Assembly (NCBI GenBank): GCA_003222635.1
Contig: QHWQ01000024.1
Span: 1 to 36,316 of the forward strand
Direction of reading: 5' to 3'
From: Acidobacteriota bacterium
Lineage (GTDB): Bacteria > Acidobacteriota > Vicinamibacteria > Vicinamibacterales > UBA2999
Length of the DNA stretch: 36,316 nt
Shown here: piece after piece, positions 1-8,541 of the stretch
How the letters are laid out: each line of letters begins with the position of its first letter
How positions within the stretch are numbered: the first letter of the stretch is position 1
Program-made: the position numbers and the translations under genes
The notes under the pieces: model-generated
Databases searched by the model: none
What the model was told of the DNA's origin: nothing
What the model saw: the letters and a program-made list of their open reading frames with translations, nothing else

Positions 1-42
1 CACCACGAACAAGGTACATGCACGACTAACCACAGTTGACAT
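1..42 (-). CDS. Start of a gene running off the left edge
   Basis: Only about 14 codons are visible, reading MSTVVSRACTLFVV from an ATG at 42. An AGAGGT Shine-Dalgarno-like stretch lies about 5 bases upstream. The short polar start followed by a hydrophobic run would fit a signal peptide or membrane anchor. The function cannot be named from this fragment. The call rests on the ribosome site plus the open frame to the window edge. Confidence 0.35.
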   Translation of the reverse strand, partial: MSTVVSRACTLFVV

Positions 43-198
43 GTCGGACCTCTGAGAAAACGGAATAGCGTTGGTCATCTTCACATTTGAGCGGCCAACG
101 GTAGCAAGTCGACCGACTGGGAGGCTGTTCCACAGTGCACACGCACTTTCTCTGGCACCACGAGGACGATAGGAACAATTAGAACCCCCTCAGCTTCA

Positions 199-1506
199 TC
201 ATCTGCCGTTTTTGCGCACCGTTGCGAAGAACGCGCGGATGTCGTCCATCCACAGTTTTGGCTGCTCGAAGGCTGGAAAATGTCCGCCACGAGGCATCGT
301 CGTGAAGTGCACCACGTTATATCGGGCCTCGGCAACTTTACGGGCTTCCGCGCTGGTCGTATCGACAGGCAGATCACGCCGGTCGTATTGCAGAGGAAAC
401 GAACCGCACCCGGTCGGCGCGCTCACGCGTCCTTCGGGCCTCGGAAACGGGGTGGGAGCCAGACCGCCGAGCATGTGCCGGCTCTCGTAATAGATCCGCG
501 CAGACGAGGTGCCGCTGTTCGTCACCCAATAGATCATGATGTTCGTCAGCAGTTCGTCTTTCGTGAAGACTTTCTCGAGATCTCCGTCATGGTCGGCCCA
601 CCCGTACCATTTTTCGATGATCCAGGAGGCGAGACCGACAGGAGAATCGCTCAACGCCTGACCGAGCGTCTGCGGCTTCGTTGTCTGAATTTCCTGGTAA
701 CCGAGATTATGGGCCGCATCGACCGCACTGTTGGGGAGTCGCGCACGCGGCTGATTCCCGGTGTCTGCCGCCGGCGCAGCAGGCGCAGCCCCACAACCGG
801 CGATGTGGATCGCCACCACATGCGCGGGATCGTCCAGCGCCACGCGAGTCGCAATCCCGTTCCCCCAGTCACTGCCATGCGCGGAGTACCGCGTGTAGCC
901 AAGACGCGCCATCAGCTGGATCCACATCCGTGCGATTCGTTCCGGGTTGTAGCCTCGTTCGCGCGGCTTGCCCGAGAAACCGAAACCCGGCATCGACGGG
1001 ATCACCACGTCAAAGCTATCTTCGGCGCGTCCACCGTACGCAACCGGATCGGTGAGCGGGCCAATCACTTTTTCGTACTCGACGATCGAGCTGGGCCACC
1101 CATTGAGCAGCAAGAGCGGCATCGCGTTCGGGTGTTTCGACTTCTGATGGATGAAGTGAACGTCGACGCCGTCGATGTTCGTCTTGAACTGATCGAACGC
1201 GTTCAGGCGCTTCTCCTGAGCCCGCCAGTCGTATGTGTCCCGCCAATAGGCGACGAGGCTCTTGAGGTAGGCGAGGTTCGTGCCGTAGTCCCATCCTGCA
1301 TCGGGGAACTCGTCGGCAAAACGGCTCTGTGCCAGCCGCCGTTTCAAATCGGTCAAGACGGTATCCGGAACGTGAATCTTAAAGGGGACGATCGCCGGAC
1401 TCGAGGCGGTCGCAGGCCCAGCGGGGCGCTGTGCGTATGCGACCCCACCTGGCGCGAGAACGGCAATCATGCTTACGGCGGCCGCAGCAAATCGCGTGAG
1501 CTTCAT
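199..1506 (-). CDS. Exported epoxide-hydrolase-like alpha/beta hydrolase
   Basis: The protein has an N-terminal signal peptide (KLTRFAAAAVSMIAVLAPGG...AYAQ), then an epoxide hydrolase N-terminal domain (from FKIHVPDTVLTDLKRRL), then an alpha/beta hydrolase fold. The nucleophile elbow HGSDWG supplies the Asp expected of epoxide hydrolases, and the late GGHFPAFEQP segment supplies the catalytic His. The family would hydrolyse epoxides to diols; the substrate is unknown. The usual HGxP oxyanion motif reads NGWPSS here, so His is replaced by Asn. The ORF track starts at a GTG at 1521. The ATG at 1506 is preferred because a GAGGGTG ribosome site sits just upstream and the signal peptide begins there. 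The family is a confident call; activity is uncertain because of the altered oxyanion residue. Confidence 0.88.
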   Translation of the reverse strand: MKLTRFAAAAVSMIAVLAPGGVAYAQRPAGPATASSPAIVPFKIHVPDTVLTDLKRRLAQSRFADEFPDAGWDYGTNLAYLKSLVAYWRDTYDWRAQEKRLNAFDQFKTNIDGVDVHFIHQKSKHPNAMPLLLLNGWPSSIVEYEKVIGPLTDPVAYGGRAEDSFDVVIPSMPGFGFSGKPRERGYNPERIARMWIQLMARLGYTRYSAHGSDWGNGIATRVALDDPAHVVAIHIAGCGAAPAAPAADTGNQPRARLPNSAVDAAHNLGYQEIQTTKPQTLGQALSDSPVGLASWIIEKWYGWADHDGDLEKVFTKDELLTNIMIYWVTNSGTSSARIYYESRHMLGGLAPTPFPRPEGRVSAPTGCGSFPLQYDRRDLPVDTTSAEARKVAEARYNVVHFTTMPRGGHFPAFEQPKLWMDDIRAFFATVRKNGR

Positions 1507-1517
1507 GTGAGACACCC

Positions 1518-1712
1518 TCACGACAGCGTCGCGCGCTGGTCGGCGTCGACGATCTCGCTGCCGGTCGCGAACCAGACCTTCTCCCGCTGCTTCATGCGGG
1601 CGAGTGTGCGTTCGAGATATTTGATCCGCAGCGGCTGACCCGTGATGAACGAATCGTGGTAGCGATCCGCTCGCCGCACGGCGCGGCCTTGCGTCTCCAC
1701 CCCACCGCGCAC
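1518..1712 (-). pseudogene. C-terminal remnant of a polysaccharide deacetylase-like protein
   Basis: The frame reads RYHDSFITGQPLRIKYLERT and ends near VWFATGSEIVD. This resembles the last 45 or so residues of COG0726-type polysaccharide deacetylases, where a VWFATG.EI segment is common. No deacetylase catalytic domain precedes it. The nominal GTG start lies inside the 1700-1728 hairpin and is unlikely to be used. The homologous part covers roughly 1530-1675. It is best read as a 5'-truncated remnant between the regulator gene and the hydrolase gene. Its stop overlaps the alternative GTG start of the hydrolase. The family link is from memory of the motif, not from a search. Confidence 0.5.
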
Positions 1713-1728
1713 ACTCCGCGCGGTGGGG
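1700..1728 (-). terminator. Perfect 11-bp hairpin, probable terminator of the regulator gene
   Basis: CCCCACCGCGC and GCGCGGTGGGG are exact reverse complements separated by a 7-base loop. The hairpin lies about 30 bases beyond the stop of the large minus-strand regulator. There is no T-run after the stem, so it is not a textbook intrinsic terminator, but its strength and position suggest termination or 3'-end protection. Confidence 0.5.
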
Positions 1729-1758
1729 GCCCCGGTCTGGGCGGCCGATCGCGATTCC

Positions 1759-4700
1759 TCATATCACTGCTCCCGGCCTTGGTCGGCCTCGAACCGTCTC
1801 GATCTCCTCGCGCGTCCTCGCGCGTTCGAATGCCGCGCCGATTCGATCGAAGGTGTCGCACGCCTGTCGAAAGGCCGACAGCGCATCCGCTGTCGCACCA
1901 CGATCCCGTGCGATGCGGCCCGCGATTCGATAGCTGAGCGCCACGGCATACCAGTAGCCGGCGCGGATCGCGATTCTGCGGCCGGACTGGACCGCGGCGT
2001 CGGCATCGTCGAGGCGGTCGAGCAGCCGCCAGCTCTCTCCGAGCAGCGTCGCGGCGAACGCTTGCCACTGCAGGAACCCGAAGCTCTCGAACTCGGCGAC
2101 GAGCGATGCGAGCCGTTCGCGCGCCTGTGCATGTTCTCCTTGCTCGAGGTCCGCATAGGCGACGAACAGCGAGGCGTATGCGCGGCTCACCCGATCCGGC
2201 GCCAGCTCCAGACTTCGCCGGCAGCGTCCGATGGCGGCATCGAGGTTGCCGCGCAGAATTTCAATCCAGCCCGCGCCGAATCCGGCGTAGGTCTGCAGGC
2301 GCGGATCGCCGATGTCCGCGCCGACGGCGTCGGCACGCGCGGCCTCGGCGAGCGCACTCTCGAAGTCGCCGAGCACGAGATGGTTGAGCGCGAGATAGAA
2401 ATGCGCCATGCCCAGCCACCAGCGTTGATCCGGCTGCGTCTCGAGCAGCGCCACGGCGCGCAGACCATGCGCGATGCCCTCGGCCGGTGTGCCGGCCCAG
2501 TGACTGTCGAGCGCCAGCACGCCATGGGCCTTTCCACGCGTGGCATCGTCGCCTGCGGATGTGGCCGCCTCAATCGCGCGCCACGCGCACTCGGCCGCGC
2601 GGCGCTGATCGCCGAGGCGCGTGTACATGTGCGCCAGCCAGAACGCGAAGGCGGCCGTGAGTGCGACATCGTTCAATCGCGCGACGCGCGCCTCGTGTGG
2701 CAGCAGCACGTCGACGCTTTCGCGCCATCTGCCCAGAAAGTAGAACGAGTGCGCCTGCTGCAGCGCGACCTGCACCATCCATCGATCGCGATCCGTCCCT
2801 TCCGGCAGCCGCTGCAGCCGGCGCGCGGCCAAATCCAGATGCAGGATGGCTTCCGCGTTCGCATACACGCGCGCGGCACGTTCGGCGGCGCGCGTGAGCC
2901 ATGTCACGGACTCCTGTACCAGATCGGTGCGCGTGTAGTGATAGGCAAGCGTCGCCGCCAGTTCGTTCACTCGATCGCCATGCAGCGCTTCGAGGGCTCG
3001 CGCCGCCCGAAGATGGAGGTCGCGGCGGCTGCGGGCCAGCAGACTGTCGTAGGCGACGTCCTGAGTCAACGCGTGCTTGAACACGTACGACGGCTCGTCG
3101 CCGCCGGGACGTTCGAAGAGAAACTCGAGGCGACACAGCTCGGCGAGCTCGGCATCGACGCTCGCGGATTCGGTCCAGGCGGCGCGCAGAAGCGCGGACG
3201 GCACTTCGCGCCCGAGCACCGATGCCGTCTGCAGCACCTGCTTCGCGATGCCCGGCAGACGATCGATCCGCGCCATGATGACGCCGTGCACCGTCTCGGG
3301 AATCGCGTGCGCGCCGGGTCCGTGCTCGGCGACGGTTCGCGCGAGCTCCTCGAGAAAGAACGGATTCCCTTCGCCTCGGCTCAGAATCGCGTGCGCGGCC
3401 TCTGCATCGACGCATTGCTGAGGCGTGACCGACCGTACCAGCTGCGCGCTGTCGGCGGCGCCGAGCGGTGACAGGCTGATCTGGGTCGCATACGAACGAT
3501 CGAACCAGGGGATGCGATAGCCGGGCCGGTGCGTCGCAATCAGCATGAGCCGCGACGCGACGAGCCGTCCGGCCAGCGACGTCAGAAACTCCTCCGACGT
3601 CCTGTCGATCCAGTGCACGTCCTCGACGACGATGACGAGCGGCCGGCGCGCCGCCACCTTCAGCAGGAGCAGCCGCAGAACCTCGAACGTCCGGGCTTTG
3701 ACCGCTTCCGGGCTCAGCGTGTCGAGTGCCGTCGCATCGTCGACGACGCCAATCAGGCGCAGCAGGCAGCCGACGGCGTCGGCAGCAAGCGCATGGTCAC
3801 GTACGGTTCGCCCGACGGCGTCGCGCGTCGCCTCCCGCGAATCCGCGTCGCTCACGCCGCAGTGCGCGCGCACGATATCGCGAAGCGGCAGATACGGAAC
3901 GAGGCTGCCGAACGAAACGCATCGCCCTTCGAGGACGGCGGGCGGTTCCGTGCCGTCGAGGAGTCCTCGAGCGAATTCGTAGACGAGCCGCGACTTGCCC
4001 ATGCCCGGCTCGCCGACGATGCCGACCACTTGTCCCTGGCCGGCCAGCGCCGAGGCGACCAGCCTCTCCAGCAACGCGACCTCCTGGTGCCGGCCGACGA
4101 ACGAGGCGAGCGCGCGCGCCATTCGCGGCGAGGTGACGGCGCGCCCGAGAGGCGCGACGACGCGGTAGGCCGCCGCACCGGTCGAAGACGGAATGACGAC
4201 GGCTTCGAGCGCGACGAACTTCTCGACGACGCGACGAGTCGTCTCGCTGACGAGCACGTCGCCGGGCGATGCGAACTGCTGCAGCAGATCGGCGCCGCGC
4301 ATCGTCTCGCCGACGGCGGTGTACTCGATGCGGCGATCGCTGGCGATGCGGCCGATCACGAGGGGTCCCGTGTGGATGCCGATCTGCAGGTCGCATCTGT
4401 CGTCGGACGCTGACCCCGCGAACAGCGCGCGCGATCGATCGCGAATGCCGAGCGCGGCGAGCACCGCCCGACGGCCGTCGTCTTCGTGGACGGCTGGCGC
4501 GCCGAACACCGCGACCAGTCCATCGGCGTGCCGCTGGGTGATGACGCCCTCATAGCGGTCGATCTCGCTTGCAGCGATGTCGAGCAGGCGCGCCATGACC
4601 TGGCAGAGCCCTGCCGGGCCGAGTCGCTCGACCACCGCTTCGGCGTTCGAGAGCGTGCAATGGAGCACCGTCGCACGTTTTCGCTCGGCGTCCGCGATCG

Positions 4701-5064
4701 CCGGAGCGGCGGTCGTCGCGTCCGACGCCACGGCGGACGTCACAGCCGACGTCACGGCGCCGGTCAGCCGGTAGCCCCGGCGCGCCACGGTCTCGATGTA
4801 GGGCCGCCCGTCGGATTGTTCGCCGAGCGCTTTGCGCAGCGTGTAGACATGCTGCGTCAGATTCGCATCGTCGACGAACGTGTTCGGCCAGAGTGCCTCG
4901 ATCAGCTCGCTCTTCCCGATGATGCGATCGGGGCTGCGCGCCAGCAGTACGAGCAAGTCGAACGCCTTGGGAGGGAGCGGAATCGCGGCGCCGGCGCGCT
5001 CCAGGCGGCTCAGCGCGACGTCGAGGCGGTACGGCCCGAACTCGTGCACCTGTTTCTCAGGCAT
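1759..5064 (-). CDS. Winged-helix / cyclase-like / AAA ATPase / TPR regulator
   Basis: This 1101-residue protein is a cytoplasmic signalling regulator. Residues about 8-100 form an OmpR/CadC-type winged helix (FGPYRLD...PPKAFDLLVLLA...YTLRKALG...RRGYRLTG). Residues about 130-290 resemble a class III nucleotide cyclase domain (HADGLVAVFGAP, HTGPLVIGRI). Next comes an ATPase module with Walker A GEPGMGKS and Walker B-like VIVVEDVHW, and the last 400 residues are TPR-like helices. In the cyclase part the first metal-binding Asp (normally in an F-x-D-L pattern) is replaced in LHCTLS. Only the second Asp (ADG) remains, so catalysis is doubtful and the domain may be a sensor. It is divergent from the SDR/amidohydrolase pair, a plausible but unproven target. 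Confidence 0.88.
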   Translation of the reverse strand: MPEKQVHEFGPYRLDVALSRLERAGAAIPLPPKAFDLLVLLARSPDRIIGKSELIEALWPNTFVDDANLTQHVYTLRKALGEQSDGRPYIETVARRGYRLTGAVTSAVTSAVASDATTAAPAIADAERKRATVLHCTLSNAEAVVERLGPAGLCQVMARLLDIAASEIDRYEGVITQRHADGLVAVFGAPAVHEDDGRRAVLAALGIRDRSRALFAGSASDDRCDLQIGIHTGPLVIGRIASDRRIEYTAVGETMRGADLLQQFASPGDVLVSETTRRVVEKFVALEAVVIPSSTGAAAYRVVAPLGRAVTSPRMARALASFVGRHQEVALLERLVASALAGQGQVVGIVGEPGMGKSRLVYEFARGLLDGTEPPAVLEGRCVSFGSLVPYLPLRDIVRAHCGVSDADSREATRDAVGRTVRDHALAADAVGCLLRLIGVVDDATALDTLSPEAVKARTFEVLRLLLLKVAARRPLVIVVEDVHWIDRTSEEFLTSLAGRLVASRLMLIATHRPGYRIPWFDRSYATQISLSPLGAADSAQLVRSVTPQQCVDAEAAHAILSRGEGNPFFLEELARTVAEHGPGAHAIPETVHGVIMARIDRLPGIAKQVLQTASVLGREVPSALLRAAWTESASVDAELAELCRLEFLFERPGGDEPSYVFKHALTQDVAYDSLLARSRRDLHLRAARALEALHGDRVNELAATLAYHYTRTDLVQESVTWLTRAAERAARVYANAEAILHLDLAARRLQRLPEGTDRDRWMVQVALQQAHSFYFLGRWRESVDVLLPHEARVARLNDVALTAAFAFWLAHMYTRLGDQRRAAECAWRAIEAATSAGDDATRGKAHGVLALDSHWAGTPAEGIAHGLRAVALLETQPDQRWWLGMAHFYLALNHLVLGDFESALAEAARADAVGADIGDPRLQTYAGFGAGWIEILRGNLDAAIGRCRRSLELAPDRVSRAYASLFVAYADLEQGEHAQARERLASLVAEFESFGFLQWQAFAATLLGESWRLLDRLDDADAAVQSGRRIAIRAGYWYAVALSYRIAGRIARDRGATADALSAFRQACDTFDRIGAAFERARTREEIETVRGRPRPGAVI

Positions 5065-5181
5065 GGTCCCCTGACCGTTGAGAGTTTATTGAGCCGCGAT
5101 TGATGCCGGCTTGAAGACTCCCGGCGCGCGCGGGGGCACCATACCGCCGACAACGCGCCGATTGTAGTCGAAGGAGGAACC

Positions 5182-6000
5182 ATGACGATCACAGCCAGAT
5201 ATGCGCTCGTTACCGGCGGCTCGCGTGGCATCGGCCGCGGCATCGCGCTGAAGCTTGCGGAGCAGGGGGTTCATGTCGCCATCAACTACCTGAAGGACGA
5301 AGCGTCGGCGAAGTCGACGCTCGAGCAGGTCCGGGCGGCCGGCGCGGACGGATTCGTCGTTCAGGCCGACGTCGCGCAGCCGGCCCAGGTCGAACGCCTC
5401 TTCCGCCGCGTGCGCGACGAGTTCGGCAGCCTCGACGTGTTCGTCGCCAACGCGCGCACGGACATCGGCACGTTCTACGAGCCGGCGATGGCGATCAGCC
5501 TCGACAAGTGGGATACGGCGATGGATTCGCAGGCGAAGGCTTTTCTGGTTGGCGTGCGCGAGGCGTCGGCCATCATGCCGGACGGCGGCCGCATCATCGC
5601 CATCACCTATGCGCCCGGCGGACGGTACGGCGGTTGGCAGTCGCGGGTCGGCATGGGCGCCGCGAAGTCGGCCCTCGAGGTGCTGGCCCGGTATTTCGCC
5701 GTGGCGCTGGCGCCGCGCGGCATCACCGTCAATTCGGTGAGCCCTGGCTGGGTCGAAGACAGCGTGATGAACGCGCTGCCCGCGCCGGTCGTGCAGATGA
5801 TTCGCGATCATCACAAGAACGGGTGGACGCCGATGCGCCGCCTCGGCACCCCCGCGGACATCGGGAATGCCGTGGCGCTGCTCTGTTCGAAGGAGGCGGG
5901 ATTCATCACCGGTCAACTCATCGCAGTCGATGGCGGCGCCGGATTGATGGATCCCGCGGTGCCGCTGCCGATTCAGCAGCCGGAGCTCCAACCGGCCTGA
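5182..6000 (+). CDS. SDR-family oxidoreductase with a non-canonical active site
   Basis: A Rossmann-fold short-chain dehydrogenase/reductase of 272 residues. The nucleotide-binding TGGSRGIGRG is near the N-terminus, and the usual NNAG is replaced by VANAR. The C-terminal ITVNSVSPGW and ITGQLIAVDGGAG segments are typical of FabG/FabL-like members. The catalytic Tyr of the YxxxK pair is absent: the sequence reads GMGAAK, with Met at the Tyr position, and a FabL-like Y-x6-K is not present either. The active-site Ser region is ITYAPGG. The start is fixed by AAGGAGGA at 5171-5178. The amidohydrolase gene follows after 37 bases, so the two are probably cotranscribed. It may be a specialised or inactive SDR; the substrate is unknown. 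Confidence 0.88.
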   Translation: MTITARYALVTGGSRGIGRGIALKLAEQGVHVAINYLKDEASAKSTLEQVRAAGADGFVVQADVAQPAQVERLFRRVRDEFGSLDVFVANARTDIGTFYEPAMAISLDKWDTAMDSQAKAFLVGVREASAIMPDGGRIIAITYAPGGRYGGWQSRVGMGAAKSALEVLARYFAVALAPRGITVNSVSPGWVEDSVMNALPAPVVQMIRDHHKNGWTPMRRLGTPADIGNAVALLCSKEAGFITGQLIAVDGGAGLMDPAVPLPIQQPELQPA

Positions 6001-6037
6001 AGGAGGTGGTATCTTGCTCCACGCACGCTGAGGCACG

Positions 6038-7315
6038 ATGCGCGTCACCACCCTGCTGGCGCTCCTGTTCCTCCTCGCCGCCGCATCACAGGCCGCGGCC
6101 GCGACGAAGGTCATCAGGTTCGGCAAGTTGATCGACGGCACGGGCCGCGTCATCACGAACGCGGTCGTCATCGTCGAAGACGACCGCGTGCAGCGCGTGG
6201 CAAGCGGCAACGTCCCGATACCGCCCGGTGCCGAGGTCATCGACCTGTCGCCATATACCGGCATTCCGGGACTGATCGATGCCCACACGCACATCACCTA
6301 CTACTGGGACGGCGTGACCACGCCTCGCAGCGAGCCTGCTCGCCATCCGGCGGTCGTCGCCGTTCTCGCGCAGGAGAACGGTCTCAAGGCGCTCGAGGCG
6401 GGTGTGACCACGATTCGAGACCTCAATGCGGCGAACGGTGTCGACCTCGCGATGCGCGATCTCATCAACATGGGAAAGATGACCGGTCCCCGAATGTTCG
6501 TCTCGGGTCCCGCGCTCATGATTACCCGCAGCACCGCTCCGCCGGCGCCGATCGGCCTGCTCGTTGACGGCGTCGACGAGGTCTTGCGCGGAGTACGACA
6601 GGTCATCGCGTCCGGAGCGGACTGGGTGAAGATGCGCGGATCGACCGGCGGCTTCGACGACGTGACACAGTTTCAGACGTTTACGTTCGAGGAGATCAAA
6701 GCGGCGGTGGATGCCACGCACGCCCTCGGCAAGAAGATCGCGATCCATTCGTACGGACCGGCGGCCGCCAGAGATGCCGTTCGCGCCGGCGTCGATTCGC
6801 TGGAGCATGGCGCGGACATCGAGGACGACACGATCGCCGAAATGGTCAGGCGCAACACCTACTACGCGCCGACCATCGATCACAATCAGTACTACCTGGA
6901 GAACGCCGATACCGTCTATCACTTCCCCGCCGGCAGCAAGGAACGGCTTCGCGACTATATCCGCCGCAACGTCGACACGGCGCAGAAGGCGTTCCGCGCC
7001 GGCGTCCGCATCATCATGGGGTCTGACGCCGTGTACAACGGCTGGGGGCTGAATGCGCGAGAGCTCGACTGGTTCGTGAAGATCGGTATGACCCCCGAGC
7101 AGGCGCTGAAAACGGCGACGACGACACCGGCAACGATGCTGGGGATGGAGAAGAGTCTCGGCGCCGTGGCACCGGGCTACCTCGCGGATATCGTCGCCGT
7201 CGAGGGCGACCCGCTGGCCGACATCACCGCGATCTCGAGGCGCGAGCATGTCCGCTGGGTGATGAAGGCCGGGCAGACGGTCGTCGACACGACGAATGGC
7301 CGCGGCGCCCGTTAG
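6038..7315 (+). CDS. Exported amidohydrolase-family metalloenzyme
   Basis: A 425-residue member of the amidohydrolase superfamily (imidazolonepropionase/prolidase-like branch). It has an N-terminal signal peptide (LLALLFLLAAASQAAAA). The metal-site pattern is intact: DAHTHI supplies HxH, WVKMRG supplies a candidate bridging Lys, AIHSYG and SLEHGAD supply the two later His residues, and MGSDAV supplies the Asp. The C-terminal GYLADIVAVEGDPL is the usual composite beta-domain ending. It probably hydrolyses a cyclic amide or dipeptide outside the cytoplasm. A GAGG site lies just upstream of the ATG. It follows the SDR gene in the same direction and probably shares its transcript. The family is secure; the substrate is unknown. 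Confidence 0.9.
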   Translation: MRVTTLLALLFLLAAASQAAAATKVIRFGKLIDGTGRVITNAVVIVEDDRVQRVASGNVPIPPGAEVIDLSPYTGIPGLIDAHTHITYYWDGVTTPRSEPARHPAVVAVLAQENGLKALEAGVTTIRDLNAANGVDLAMRDLINMGKMTGPRMFVSGPALMITRSTAPPAPIGLLVDGVDEVLRGVRQVIASGADWVKMRGSTGGFDDVTQFQTFTFEEIKAAVDATHALGKKIAIHSYGPAAARDAVRAGVDSLEHGADIEDDTIAEMVRRNTYYAPTIDHNQYYLENADTVYHFPAGSKERLRDYIRRNVDTAQKAFRAGVRIIMGSDAVYNGWGLNARELDWFVKIGMTPEQALKTATTTPATMLGMEKSLGAVAPGYLADIVAVEGDPLADITAISRREHVRWVMKAGQTVVDTTNGRGAR

Positions 7316-7446
7316 CGCCGGCGCGTCACCGCGGAAATGTCGCGGTGTTCGAAGCGCGCCAGCAACGCCTCGGCAACCGCTTCGTCGAGCAAGTCCGATC
7401 GCTGCGCATCGGATGGCGCACCGGCAGGATCTCCACCGCCGTAGGG
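7312..7446 (-). other. In-frame coding-like extension after the stop of the LanM-coupled gene
   Basis: Directly after the TGA at 7447-7449 the same frame stays open for 44 codons (PYGGGDPAGAPSDAQRSDLL, then DEAVAEALLARFEHRDIS) before TAA at 7312-7314. The composition looks protein-like, with an amphipathic helix. There is no start codon with a ribosome site. It may be the original C-terminus cut off by a nonsense change, or chance. It overlaps the last bases of the convergent amidohydrolase gene. Confidence 0.35.
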
Positions 7447-8541
7447 TCAGTGCTGCGTCCGATCGTCGATGCGGCCGACCGCAAGATACGCCTTCGCTTG
7501 CGGATTCTGGTCAGGTTGGAAGACCAACTTGACGTGGCTGATCGTTCGTAAGAAGAGCGGCGCTGTTGCCGCATCGCCGCCATCCGGGTTGAGACGGAAG
7601 CCGCCTACCCATGACAGCAGGCCATCGCGCTTCTCAGGAAGGCACATGTCGTGCTCGACGAGATAGTCGAAGAAGCGTGTGTCCTCTGGATCGTCCACAC
7701 GTAACGAGGCCGAGCCTTCCCCGAAGTTGACTTCGATCCCGATCTTTGCCGCGACCTCGCTTCCAACGTCGAGATGAAGCGCACCCCTGTCGCCGAACTG
7801 CAGGAGGTCTCGCCAACGCGACTCGTACGCGTCCTGGGGCCCCGACCACCGCAGTGCGCGGACGACGGCGCGGATGTCGCGAAGCTTCAGGCCTGGAGCG
7901 CAGATGCGGAAGGTGTTGACGGGTCGAGCCAACCAGACGCCAAGCTGCAGGAATGGCACCCTGGGCAACAGTACCCGAAAACACTGCTCCAGCTGGTGCC
8001 GGGCGTCGGCCATGTCGGCGCCCACCGCTTCGAGCACGGCCCGAACGACCCTGCTGCACGCATCGACGGCCGTCCCGTCCGCCGGGCCGGAACGATAAGG
8101 CCCGAACCGCATCGAGAAGAACATCGATGGGGCCGCGACACGAGGAGGTCGCAGACTGTGAACGTCGAATTCCAATGACACTGCGGGGATCGCCCGCGCA
8201 ATGACGGTCTGCCGTTCCGACCACGCCTGCGCAAAACGGCGAAGCCGCTGCCAGGCGTCACTCTCCGGTGAATCGGGAGTCTGCCGGGCCAGGAGCGCTT
8301 CATCGATCGAGATTCCGTGCGTCCGTCGGAGATGGACGCCAAAGTCGGCGCGCGGTGCCGGGTCGCCAAGGCGACATTCGAAGCCTGCGCACTGCCACGT
8401 AGGGAGCACACGGGCGATAGAGAGGATACTCTCCACGTTGTCGCGGCAGACGAGTGCCGGGTCGAGGCGCGGCGCAACCGTCTCGATCATCGTGGCAAGC
8501 TGACATGGTGTCGACATTGTTCCGACTCCGTTCTGCATCAT
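7447..8541 (-). CDS. Unrecognised protein coupled to LanM
   Basis: I do not recognise this protein. The track ORF begins at 8673, inside LanM. The ATG at 8541 is the natural start because it overlaps the LanM stop as ATGA, a translational-coupling arrangement; an ATG at 8517 (MSTPCQ) is the alternative. The product has about 364 residues, no signal peptide and no obvious membrane span. Visible segments are a Cys pair (WQCAGFECRLG), RFGPYRSG, LHLDVGSEVAAKIGIEVNFG and a C-terminal SHVKLVFQPD...AKAYLAV. The last two loosely recall strands of ABBA-fold prenyltransferases; that is a weak impression only. The position implies a role in making, modifying or tolerating the lanthipeptide. The frame stays coding-like for 44 codons past its stop. 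Confidence 0.75.
   Translation of the reverse strand: MMQNGVGTMSTPCQLATMIETVAPRLDPALVCRDNVESILSIARVLPTWQCAGFECRLGDPAPRADFGVHLRRTHGISIDEALLARQTPDSPESDAWQRLRRFAQAWSERQTVIARAIPAVSLEFDVHSLRPPRVAAPSMFFSMRFGPYRSGPADGTAVDACSRVVRAVLEAVGADMADARHQLEQCFRVLLPRVPFLQLGVWLARPVNTFRICAPGLKLRDIRAVVRALRWSGPQDAYESRWRDLLQFGDRGALHLDVGSEVAAKIGIEVNFGEGSASLRVDDPEDTRFFDYLVEHDMCLPEKRDGLLSWVGGFRLNPDGGDAATAPLFLRTISHVKLVFQPDQNPQAKAYLAVGRIDDRTQH

Noticed and set aside
1723-3471. 582-residue plus-strand ORF
   Set aside because: It is antisense to the well-supported regulator gene, has Arg/Gln-rich non-protein-like composition and no ribosome site; a GC-rich shadow frame.
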